A stretch of 53,337 nt of DNA. Source: Flavobacteriales bacterium. GTDB lineage: Bacteria > Bacteroidota > Bacteroidia > Flavobacteriales_F > PHOS-HE28. Below the pieces are notes generated by a model. The model had not been told where the DNA came from and made no database searches. It saw only the letters and a program-made list of their open reading frames with translations. Below, piece by piece: positions 31,801-39,278 of the stretch. Position 1 is the first letter of the stretch; each line of letters begins with the position of its first letter. The stretch is from contig JAEUSY010000024.1 of NCBI GenBank assembly GCA_016788295.1, positions 1 to 53,337 on the forward strand, in the 5' to 3' direction. The translations under genes were made by a program, and so were the position numbers.

Positions 31801-32028
31801 TACGAACTGGTATGTCCCCCCGTTCAGTAATCCCGTGATAAGGGAGTATTCGCTCTCGAAGCTGCACGTGGAGATGGTGGTCACTGTGCCGTTGGAGTTG
31901 GGCACAATTGCAGTGCTGGGATATTGGACGTCATTCAGGCATCCGCCTTGTCCATACGCTTCCGCTCCCATCACGCCGAGCGCAATGGCAACTAGGGCAA
32001 GCGCTCGGAAGGGTCCTCTTCGTGTCAT
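28846..32028 (-). CDS. Large secreted protein with repeated CUB-like modules and type A T9SS sorting domain
   Basis: A 1060-residue protein with a signal peptide (cleavage near AYG-QG). Four composite modules of about 210 residues follow between roughly residues 135 and 975. Each starts with a CxxC...DC strand segment and a YELGPF/YQIGPF-like motif. It continues with CG...YCYxxNENxxW, then a CUB-like stretch with FxSGSIE, VIYDGADAxGTxLF and LTxDGSxSC before the next CxxC. The last about 85 residues (YPNPTEGTLYIQL ... GQYMVELTTD) are a type A T9SS sorting domain that directs export and attachment or release at the surface. CUB-like domains bind proteins or glycans; the specific role is unknown. 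It sits between the GH92 and GH2 genes but has its own promoter. Confidence 0.88.
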   Translation of the reverse strand: MTRRGPFRALALVAIALGVMGAEAYGQGGCLNDVQYPSTAIVPNSNGTVTTISTCSFESEYSLITGLLNGGTYQFVLASGGYITVREGTFDGPVVAEGTGTVDVLSNGADLFPHWTINDACETQTGCVVTTVQLMLNCTPPEASYTIVEDCDQGTFSVIVDVVSTGDAASVNIVYDLLGTVETLPGVGPGTYELGPFITGDVVDVSVQHESDFLCNVNFGILQSPLNCPQSISCGVGPSVYNYCYDVNENKQWTFQATSVGTLVLSFISGSIEGSFSDQLVIYDGADATGTVLFEHTLGGLLDLSGVSVAGTSGFLHMVLTSDGFGSCSTGQTAEWNWSVTCLNCLIPSVTATSVDDCPNNEFSVAVNVANTGDGSTVSLLYSVNGGPALSIDGVTAGITTMGPFAVNDIVTIVVQHEFDPGCNVILGTFTDTNTCPTLIECGTEYNETFCHGENENAVYYYQGTGTFPLALIFNSGSLETCCDRLFVYDGADINAPQLTPAGGITGDLTGQFFASTNPEHRLTVRVTTDGSVSCQSGSQIELDWTLSCLDCNPPVATFNIVQDCDNFQYFIDVNVTTLGTDPEVEITNTAGVASTFITAPGTYQIGPFVSGTQTQLTLVNDANSLCNLSSAVLVNPLCPVILCGASPIVETYCYTNNENRAWAYATPGAGTVRLIFNRGAIESQTFDRINIYDGPDANGTLLFSHTNSQQYNLGPTGSAVLSGAAPYYGVDVTTTTGNLYMTLTTDGSVSCSSLTNYDSWEWTVQCLGCQAPGVAYNLVPDCFGRTYTTEVIITQAPSQEGLVIEETVSGVTQTVTAVGVYSYGPYAQNDNINFALTDLASPGCTFMSDSLTFDSDSCVIRSCGVDSYTHCYGNNSDRWYTFQSELNVPTTINFLSGQMLTGDRIVVYNGYDETANVIYQGINGGNLAGFAVNSQNVNNAITLRIQSNDAGSCATGEATIPMTWAVGCGAVGLNELAQDGFAVYPNPTEGTLYIQLGAEQTGNVRVRVLDMSGRVVIEQPLNVKAGMNTLDMGRLQTGQYMVELTTDNWVKTQRVQVSR

Positions 32029-32066
32029 GCTTTTCCGGGTTCGTTTGTTGTTGGTCCGTTCGTGGA

Positions 32067-32074
32067 CGAAGGTA
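32067..32074 (-). promoter_or_regulatory. -7 promoter box TACCTTCG upstream of the CUB-module protein
   Basis: On the minus strand TACCTTCG (TAnnTTTG class, one change) lies 38 nt before the ATG at 32028. No TTG is found at normal -33 spacing. Confidence 0.4.
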
Positions 32075-32133
32075 GCATTTCATGAAAGTGCCCCTTCCCC
32101 GGTATGGACCGGGTTACGAACAGCCTTGGTGCC

Positions 32134-34158
32134 CTATCGGTGGGCCGGCGTTGCGGCTTCTGCTTCAGGCGCATAGGCCTTGCGCACCGCATCGAACGCC
32201 AGCTTCCGGCGCCCGGTATGGTCCACGATGGACCAGCTCGGTCCGGGCCAGATGTCGTTGAGCTGCCAGAGCAGGGTGCCCATGCAGTACGGCCAGGCGA
32301 CCTTGTGCGCCGCAATGGCCATGGCGTAGGCCCTTGCCTGCAGTTCCTGGCTCACGCGCACCAGGTCGTCCTTGCTGTTCACCGGCATGCCATAGCGCGC
32401 GGCCATGTCCAGGATGGCCTTATCGCCCTTGTAGCTTCGTTGGCGTTTGGTCCAGAACATGCTGCCCGGAGCCAGCTCCTCCGGACTTGCATACTCCAGT
32501 AGGGTGGCCATGTCAGGGTACGATTGGAATCCGTACTCGCTCACGAACCTGCCCACATTGGTGGTCAATGCCTCAAGCGGGGCATCGCCGTGCCAAACGC
32601 CCCAGTAGTGCAGGTCGCCGTGGCGCAAGCCCTCGGCATTGCCCCAGTTGCTTATCGGCGAGGTGGGCACGTAAGCGTGGCTCTTGTCCAGCACCCACAC
32701 CCGGCCCGGCAGCACTTCCTCGAACAGGGTGCGATAACCCGTCCACATGCGGGCCGAGTCCGCAGGCGACATGCCGTAGGTCTGCTGCCAGCCCCAATTG
32801 TGCCAGGCCACTTCCACCTCGTTGTTGCCGCACCACATGGCCAATGAAGGATGGTGCTGTATCCGCGTGACCTGCTCCAACACCTCCTGCTGCACGTTGG
32901 TCAGGAAGGCATCATCGTCCGGCACCATCGTATTGGCGAACATCAGGTCCTGCCAGACCAGGATGCCGGCCGTATCGCAGGCATGGAAGAACGCATCCGG
33001 CGGATACACGCCCCCTCCCCACACGCGCACCATGTTCATGTTGGCCGCCTGCATGTGCTGCACCAACCTCACCCACGCTTGGTCCCCAGCGCGCGGCAGG
33101 AACATGTCCGGCGGCACCAGGTTGGCACCTTGCATGAAGATGGGCTCGTCGTTCACCCTGAAGGTGAACGGCGTTCCATCCTTGTCCGGGGTCTGGTCGA
33201 GCACAATGGACACGAGACCAATGGGCCGCTCCCAGGAGGCGATCGGGCGTCCCCTCACCTGCCACTCCACCTGTAATTGGTGCAGCTTCTGCTCCCCCGA
33301 ACCCCGGGGCCACCAGCACCCCGTGTCCGGTATCTGCACCACCAGTTCCTGGGTCCATACGCCATTGCGGATCTCCACTTGGGCCTGCTTCACAAGGCGA
33401 CCGTTCAGCTTCACCATCAGCTCGCCTTCGGCCTTTTCGGTGCTCCGCAGGTCCACCGCGAAGGTGAGCTCGCGACCCTCCGGCTTGCTGCGCTGGAACA
33501 CGCGCACACCTTCGATCCGCCCAACGGACCAGGCACGCAGCCCCACATCCTGCCAAATGCCGCAGGTGACCAGCCTGGGAGCGAAGTCCCAGCCGAAATG
33601 CACCCCGGCCTTCCGCACGAAGGGGCTCACTTTCACGGTGCCGATGTCGTTGTCGGCAGGTAGGGAACGTCCGTACTGTTGCAGCAGCTCCGCGCCCCGT
33701 TTGATGGGCGAAGTGAACCGCACTTCAAGCTGATTGCCTTGCTCGCGGAGGAGGTCCTTCACACGGAAGACCCAGCTCCGGAACATGTTGTCCGCGGTGC
33801 CCAATCGCTGGCCGTTCAGCCACACTTCCGCGAAGGTGTCCAAGCCCTTGAACACAAGCTCCACCTCATCCTGCTCCAGCAAGGCAGCCGGTGCATCGAA
33901 CTGGCGTTCGTAGGTCCAGTCACGCTCGCCCACCCACTGCACACTATCCTCGTTGGTGCTTCGGTACGGATCGGGGATCAGGTCGTGGCGCATCAGATCG
34001 GTGTGCACGGTGCCGGGCACATCTGCGGTCCATCGCTCCTTTTCACCCGTCTGGCCGAAGGCCCACTCCCCTCCCAGGTCCACCCATGCTTCAGTGGCAG
34101 TACCAGTACCACAGGCACTGATCATGATGACCATCACCAGTAGATACCAGTTCTTCAT
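32134..34158 (-). CDS. GH2 family beta-mannosidase-like lipoprotein
   Basis: A 674-residue retaining glycosidase. It starts with a lipoprotein signal (MKNWYLLVMVIMISAC). The sugar-binding and Ig-like domains follow, with VDLGGEWAF, VPGTVHTDLMRHDLIPDPYRS and the DTFAEVWLNG motif typical of beta-mannosidases. The (beta/alpha)8 barrel has the acid/base Glu at about residue 447 in WCGNNE and the nucleophile Glu at about 541 in SEYGFQSYP. Beta-mannosidases of this type usually have 800-900 residues; the C-terminal domains are absent here, so it is a short form. The stop codon of this gene lies near 32134, while its start overlaps the upstream cutC gene by 4 bp. Likely role: cleaving Man-beta-1,4-GlcNAc after GH92 action. 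Confidence 0.9.
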   Translation of the reverse strand: MKNWYLLVMVIMISACGTGTATEAWVDLGGEWAFGQTGEKERWTADVPGTVHTDLMRHDLIPDPYRSTNEDSVQWVGERDWTYERQFDAPAALLEQDEVELVFKGLDTFAEVWLNGQRLGTADNMFRSWVFRVKDLLREQGNQLEVRFTSPIKRGAELLQQYGRSLPADNDIGTVKVSPFVRKAGVHFGWDFAPRLVTCGIWQDVGLRAWSVGRIEGVRVFQRSKPEGRELTFAVDLRSTEKAEGELMVKLNGRLVKQAQVEIRNGVWTQELVVQIPDTGCWWPRGSGEQKLHQLQVEWQVRGRPIASWERPIGLVSIVLDQTPDKDGTPFTFRVNDEPIFMQGANLVPPDMFLPRAGDQAWVRLVQHMQAANMNMVRVWGGGVYPPDAFFHACDTAGILVWQDLMFANTMVPDDDAFLTNVQQEVLEQVTRIQHHPSLAMWCGNNEVEVAWHNWGWQQTYGMSPADSARMWTGYRTLFEEVLPGRVWVLDKSHAYVPTSPISNWGNAEGLRHGDLHYWGVWHGDAPLEALTTNVGRFVSEYGFQSYPDMATLLEYASPEELAPGSMFWTKRQRSYKGDKAILDMAARYGMPVNSKDDLVRVSQELQARAYAMAIAAHKVAWPYCMGTLLWQLNDIWPGPSWSIVDHTGRRKLAFDAVRKAYAPEAEAATPAHR

Positions 34159-34892
34159 GGCTTTGCGAGCGACCTCAGTGCGCTGATCATCGCTGCGATC
34201 TTATCCTCATCGGCCTCCAAAGCACCCAGTGGTGCTGCCTTGCTGGCGAGTGAAGCCAATGCACTGTCACCTGCGAGCTGCCGCTGTGCGGCGAAGTGGA
34301 CCTCGGGTACGCCCGTGTGCTGCACCAGCTCCATCACCGTGTTGGGCGAAATGCCACCAGCTGCGGCCACGATCGCCTGGCCTGCTGCGCGGTCCACCAT
34401 CCAGGCCAATTGGTCGCGACCATCCAAAGCGAGTGAACGTCCGCCTGAAGTGAGCACACGCTGGACCCCGAGGTCGATGCAGATATCGAATGCCATGCGC
34501 AGGTCCTTGGACTGGTCAATGGCGCGATGGAACGTGACCTCCACGCCTTTGCATCGGTCCATGACCTCCTTGATGAACGCATGGTCCACGGAGCCGTCCT
34601 CCAGGAGCGCCCCTACCACGACACCATGTACGCCGGAGCCCACGAAGTTGTCCAGATCGGCAAGGATCACCTGCTTCTCGCGCTTGCTGTAATGGAAGCC
34701 CCCGGGCCCAGGCCGCACAAGCACCCGGGTCCGTAGGCCGGGGTGTCCCAAGGCACTTGAGACAAGGCCCCACGAAGGCGTTACCCCACCGGCAGAAAGC
34801 CACGTACAGACCTCCACCGAATCGGCTCCCAAGCGGTGTGCGGCCTCGATCTCACCGGCCGACCCCACGCACACCTCCACCGCGATGCCCAT
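34155..34892 (-). CDS. cutC: CutC family protein
   Basis: A 245-residue cytosolic TIM-barrel protein of the CutC family. The N-terminal MGIAVEVCVGSAGEIEAA and GADSVEVCTWLSAGGVTPS match the family start (VEVCxxxxxxxxxAxxxGAxRIELC). TFHRAID, the VLTSGG segment, AAGGISPNTV and EVHFAA are further family markers. CutC was named for copper homeostasis, but that role is weakly supported, and in Bacteroidota the gene often accompanies mannosidases. Here its stop overlaps the beta-mannosidase ATG by 4 bp, which points to a role linked to sugar catabolism. The ATG at 34892 was chosen because upstream in-frame residues lack similarity. Confidence 0.9.
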   Translation of the reverse strand: MGIAVEVCVGSAGEIEAAHRLGADSVEVCTWLSAGGVTPSWGLVSSALGHPGLRTRVLVRPGPGGFHYSKREKQVILADLDNFVGSGVHGVVVGALLEDGSVDHAFIKEVMDRCKGVEVTFHRAIDQSKDLRMAFDICIDLGVQRVLTSGGRSLALDGRDQLAWMVDRAAGQAIVAAAGGISPNTVMELVQHTGVPEVHFAAQRQLAGDSALASLASKAAPLGALEADEDKIAAMISALRSLAKP

Positions 34893-34950
34893 GAGCCAAA
34901 CATACGCAGGCTTTGTAACCCTTGGCATACACCAGCGTATCACGGCGGCC

Positions 34951-36864
34951 ATGCCAATCATCGGACCCAACCTGCGCAACCTGATCGGGGTGTGCTGCCT
35001 TTTTGTGCAGGGCGGCCTGTTCGCCTCATCCATGCAGGACAGCCTGCATTATAAGCTGGGTAGCGAGGCCACCGTAAGTGAACGCTTGGAGGCCATGCTC
35101 AAGCTCGCCGAGCGTGAGCTTGCCAAGGACCCAGGCGCTGCATTGATCCATTACCAGCGTGCAGTTCGGTACGCGGAAAGCACCGGGAACATGGCCGCCG
35201 AGTACCGCGCGCTCATGGAGATAGCCACCGTACAGGACCAAATGGGACTCTACGCGGAGCATCTGCAGTCGGTGCTCCGTTCATTGGAGTTGGCAGAGGC
35301 CATGGGAAGTGCGAACGCGCTTTCCGACAACCTTCGCCAACTTGCGTTGGCATACCAGCACAATGGCCGCACCGACAAAGCCGTGGAAGAGGCGCGCAAG
35401 GCCGTGGCCATGGAATTGCCGGGTAAGGACACACGCCGCATCGTTGCGAACGAACACGTTCTGATGGCGGCGCTCATGGCGAACGGTCAGCTGGATGAGG
35501 CCCTGAGGACCGGACGACAGGTGCTTGACCGCATGGCCACCATTTCGCGGTCGCGGGAGGAAATGGTGACCAACTTGCTGATGGCCCGGATACTGCTGGC
35601 CAAGCGGCAACCGAACGATGCATTGCCCCTGTTGGTGAAGGCCGAGCGTGGGTCGGTCGGCGTGGCGACCGAGAACGACCTCTTCGACCTCTTGCTCGCA
35701 CGGACATCCATCCTGTTGGCCATGGGCAGAACGGCCGAAGCGGCCGAAGCCTGCGCACGGGCCAGCGAACAACTTTCCAAAGCGAACACCTGGCAGAACC
35801 GGATGGACCTGAGGGAATGCCGCTACCAAGTGGCCATGGCCGGCCATAAGTGGGAGGAAGCGCTGGGGCACTTGCAACAGCTTCGCCATTGGACCGATTC
35901 CCTTCAGCAAGCACAAGTGGCCGCGAAGTTGGCCAGCATGCAGGGGCTGTTCGACCTGAACAGCAAGGAGCAGGACAACGCCGAGCTCCGTGAGCTGAAC
36001 GCCCAACAGCAGGAATCACTGGTAAAACAACAGTTCCGGAGCAACCTCGTGCTCGTGCTCGCAGGTGCGTTGTTGTTGCTATCGGTGGCCTTGTTCCTGA
36101 TCAGCAGGCACACCCTGCGCACCATGCGCCGGTTGAAACTGAAGAACGAGGTGGTGAACCGCCAGCGTAGCGAGATCGAAGCGAAGAACCTGGAACTGCA
36201 ACAGCAGAACATGCGCCTTACGCGATCGCTGATCGGTGAAGAGGAGAAGGAACTGGTGATCAAGGAGATCCACCACCGTGTAAAGAACAACCTGCAGGTG
36301 GTGGATAGTCTGCTCGGCATGCAGGCCGGACAGCACACCGACAAGAACGTGAAGCGCCTCTTTGATGAGGCGCGCGGACGCATACGGTCCATGGCCCAGG
36401 TACACGAGCACATCTACCGCACCCTGGGCACCGATGTCGGTCCGTTGAAAGCCTACCTGGAGAAACTGTCCCGCACCATCTTGGCCTCGTACGGAGCGCA
36501 CGATCGGATCAGCGTGAACGTCAAGGCCGATGCCATCGACCTATCCTCCGAGACGTTGATGCCACTGAGCCTCGTGGTGAACGAGCTGATGACCAACTCC
36601 ATCAAGTACGCGTTCGGCAACGATCGCTCCGGCCAGATCACCATCGTGCTGCGCCCGGCCGGCAATGGGCACGAGCTGCTCTTCAGCGACGACGGCAGCG
36701 GGATCGAGGAGCGACAGACCCTGAACGGAAGCTCCTTCGGCCTCGAACTGGTGCGCGTGCTTGCCCAGCAGCTCAACGGCGAACTGCACATCCTGAAAGG
36801 CTCGGGCACCACCTTCAGCCTCACGTTCGCACCCGAGCTGAAGCAGCTGCGCTCGGCCTCCTGA
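34951..36864 (+). CDS. TPR-containing sensor histidine kinase (HisKA_2 type)
   Basis: A 637-residue protein with an N-terminal signal peptide (MPIIGPNLRNLIGVCCLFVQGGLFAS) and a periplasmic TPR array (about residues 35-330). One membrane span (VLVLAGALLLLSVALFLIS, about 366-385) and a coiled-coil follow. Next is a HisKA_2 phosphoacceptor domain with EIHHRVKNNLQVV (His at about 441/442), and then an HATPase domain (VVNELMTNSIKYAF, DDGSGI, SSFGLELVR). Such kinases in Bacteroidota usually pair with a LytTR response regulator, but none lies nearby, so it is an orphan. A start at 34885 would overlap the divergent cutC start; the ATG at 34951 begins the signal peptide. Confidence 0.9.
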   Translation: MPIIGPNLRNLIGVCCLFVQGGLFASSMQDSLHYKLGSEATVSERLEAMLKLAERELAKDPGAALIHYQRAVRYAESTGNMAAEYRALMEIATVQDQMGLYAEHLQSVLRSLELAEAMGSANALSDNLRQLALAYQHNGRTDKAVEEARKAVAMELPGKDTRRIVANEHVLMAALMANGQLDEALRTGRQVLDRMATISRSREEMVTNLLMARILLAKRQPNDALPLLVKAERGSVGVATENDLFDLLLARTSILLAMGRTAEAAEACARASEQLSKANTWQNRMDLRECRYQVAMAGHKWEEALGHLQQLRHWTDSLQQAQVAAKLASMQGLFDLNSKEQDNAELRELNAQQQESLVKQQFRSNLVLVLAGALLLLSVALFLISRHTLRTMRRLKLKNEVVNRQRSEIEAKNLELQQQNMRLTRSLIGEEEKELVIKEIHHRVKNNLQVVDSLLGMQAGQHTDKNVKRLFDEARGRIRSMAQVHEHIYRTLGTDVGPLKAYLEKLSRTILASYGAHDRISVNVKADAIDLSSETLMPLSLVVNELMTNSIKYAFGNDRSGQITIVLRPAGNGHELLFSDDGSGIEERQTLNGSSFGLELVRVLAQQLNGELHILKGSGTTFSLTFAPELKQLRSAS

Positions 36865-36902
36865 CCGAGGCGTACAGTCCGCAGAACGAAGACCAAGGAG
36901 TA

Positions 36903-36993
36903 GCCGCAGATGACGCAGATAATGCCATTCTGAGCTTGGCGGGCATTCACCGCTTCCGCATTCCATCTGCGTTCCATCTGCGTTATCTGCGGC
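36903..36993. repeat. Inverted CCGCAGATnACGCAGAT repeat with an 11-bp tandem duplication
   Basis: The left arm (36903-36921) pairs with the right arm (36975-36993) at 17 of 19 positions. The right side also contains TTCCATCTGCG twice in tandem (36961-36971 and 36972-36982). The element lies in the 270-bp non-coding gap between the histidine kinase and the DEAD-box gene and may act as a terminator or as a degenerate mobile remnant. Confidence 0.55.
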
Positions 36994-37079
36994 CTGCATT
37001 TTACGCCATGCACCGCTCACGTACACACGCTCCAAGGACCGATAGCCCTCGACCCCTGACCGCCCCGCTGGCTACTCTC

Positions 37080-37087
37080 TATCTTCG
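37080..37087 (+). promoter_or_regulatory. Possible -7 box TATCTTCG of the DEAD-box helicase gene
   Basis: TATCTTCG fits the TAnnTTTG class with one change and would leave a leader of about 40 nt before the ATG at 37135. No -33 TTG is visible. Confidence 0.3.
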
Positions 37088-37134
37088 CCAGCCATCAGCG
37101 CAGTAACACAACCGTCAGCGCTTTCCCGCATTCC

Positions 37135-38376
37135 ATGGATTTCAGATCATTAGGTATCAGCGACGAGCTGCTCGAAGGGCTCGACGCGATGAACATTCGC
37201 AAGCCCACCCCCATTCAGCAACAGGCCATACCGGCCGCATTGGAAGGTCGGGACCTCATTGCCTGCGCACAGACCGGCACCGGTAAAACGGCGGCCTTCC
37301 TGCTGCCCCTCATCGATGTGATCACGGGCTACAAGCCCAAGGAGGAAGGCTCCATCCGTGCCTTGGTGGTGGTGCCCACGCGCGAACTGGCGCTCCAGAT
37401 CGACCAGCAGATGCAGGCGATCGCGTACTTCACCCCCATCACCTCCATCCCGCTCTACGGTGGCAGCGACGGAGCCGGCTTCGACCAGCAAAAGCAAGCA
37501 TTGACCGGAGGCGTTGAGGTGGTGATCGCCACCCCTGGCAAACTGATGAGCCACCTGAACCTGGGCTATGTGCCACTGAAAGGCGTGGAGTTCCTGGTGC
37601 TCGATGAGGCCGATCGCATGATGGACATGGGCTTCATCGACGACATCAACCGCATCATCACCTTCCTCCCGAAGGACCGCCAGACCCTGATGTTCAGTGC
37701 CACCATGCCACCTGCGATCCGCGAGCTGTCCAAGCGGATCCTGCACGATCCGGTGGAGATCACCATTGCCCTGAGCAAACCGGCCGAAGGTGTTGACCAG
37801 CAGGCCTACGTGATCTTCGACATGCAGAAGGCCGCGATACTGGAACACATCCTCAACACCAACGAGGCCACGAGCATCGTGATCTTCGCCGGCCGCAAGG
37901 TGGAAGTGAAGAACCTGAACCGTTATCTGCAGAAGAAAGGGTTCAACGCGCGGGGCATGCACAGCGATCTGGAGCAATCAGAGCGCGAGGAAGTGATGCT
38001 CGCCTTCCGGAACCGCAGGCTGCGGATCCTGGTGGCCACCGATGTGGTGAGCCGCGGCATCGACATCGACGACATCGACCTGGTGATCAACTACGATGTG
38101 CCCCGCGACCCGGAGGACTACGTGCACCGGGTGGGCCGCACCGCGCGCGCCTCGCGCAAGGGCACGGCCATCACCTTCGTGAACGAGAAGGAGATGCGCG
38201 AGTTCGGCCGCATCGAGTCCCTCATCGGCTACGAGGTGAAGAAGATGCCGCTGCCCGAGGCCATCGGACGCGGCCCGGCCTACGCCCCCACTGCCCGCGT
38301 TGATCGGGGTGGAAATGGCAACGGCCACCGCCGCAAGGGAGGTGGCCGTCGCTCAGGCAGCGGCGGTCGCCGGTAG
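37135..38376 (+). CDS. DEAD-box RNA helicase (RhlE-like)
   Basis: A 413-residue ATP-dependent RNA helicase. The Q motif (KPTPIQQQAIP), motif I AQTGTGKT, Ia PTRELA, motif II DEAD in LVLDEADRMMDMGF, motif III SAT, and motifs IV-VI (IVIFAGRK, ATDVVSRGID, HRVGRTAR) all appear in order and intact. The C-terminal tail from about residue 385 is Arg/Gly-rich, as in RhlE and CsdA relatives, and probably aids RNA binding. Such enzymes help ribosome assembly and RNA turnover, especially in the cold. It is a single gene whose stop lies 4 bp from the convergent isomerase gene. Confidence 0.93.
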   Translation: MDFRSLGISDELLEGLDAMNIRKPTPIQQQAIPAALEGRDLIACAQTGTGKTAAFLLPLIDVITGYKPKEEGSIRALVVVPTRELALQIDQQMQAIAYFTPITSIPLYGGSDGAGFDQQKQALTGGVEVVIATPGKLMSHLNLGYVPLKGVEFLVLDEADRMMDMGFIDDINRIITFLPKDRQTLMFSATMPPAIRELSKRILHDPVEITIALSKPAEGVDQQAYVIFDMQKAAILEHILNTNEATSIVIFAGRKVEVKNLNRYLQKKGFNARGMHSDLEQSEREEVMLAFRNRRLRILVATDVVSRGIDIDDIDLVINYDVPRDPEDYVHRVGRTARASRKGTAITFVNEKEMREFGRIESLIGYEVKKMPLPEAIGRGPAYAPTARVDRGGNGNGHRRKGGGRRSGSGGRR

Positions 38377-38380
38377 GCGC

Positions 38381-39058
<678 letters not shown>

Positions 39059-39080
39059 GTCGGTTTAGCGATGTGGGGGG

Positions 39081-39088
39081 CAAATGTA
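39081..39088 (-). promoter_or_regulatory. -7 promoter box TACATTTG of the peptidylprolyl isomerase gene
   Basis: A perfect TAnnTTTG on the minus strand, 22 nt before the ATG at 39058. A TTG occurs 16 bp further upstream, closer than the usual 19-21 bp. Confidence 0.5.
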
Positions 39089-39232
39089 GCGGGCGGGTGG
39101 TTGCCAATGGCGTGCCAAGGATGCTGCCCGGATGGTGAAGGAGCGCCACCCGTATCCCATCTCCCCTCCCTCACGCGTTCCATTAACTTGGCGGGAAAGG
39201 AACGTGCTGGTGTGGCCGGGCAGTGCGGCGTT

Positions 39233-39261
39233 GAGGCGCAGGGTCTCCTCCGGAAGACCCT
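39233..39261 (-). repeat. Copy A of a dispersed palindromic repeat
   Basis: CAGGGTCT (39239-39246) and AGACCCTG (39255-39262) form a hairpin. The minus-strand sequence matches the stretch at 48579-48608 except for one indel and two substitutions over about 29 bp. It may work as terminator or REP-type element in the 220-bp gap before the FISUMP gene. Confidence 0.5.
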
Positions 39262-39278
39262 GAGGAGGATGAGTTAGG

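Noticed and set aside
36865..37134. A hidden small RNA or tRNA in the gap before the helicase
   Set aside because: No cloverleaf arms or T-loop sequence are present; only the inverted repeat and a weak promoter box.
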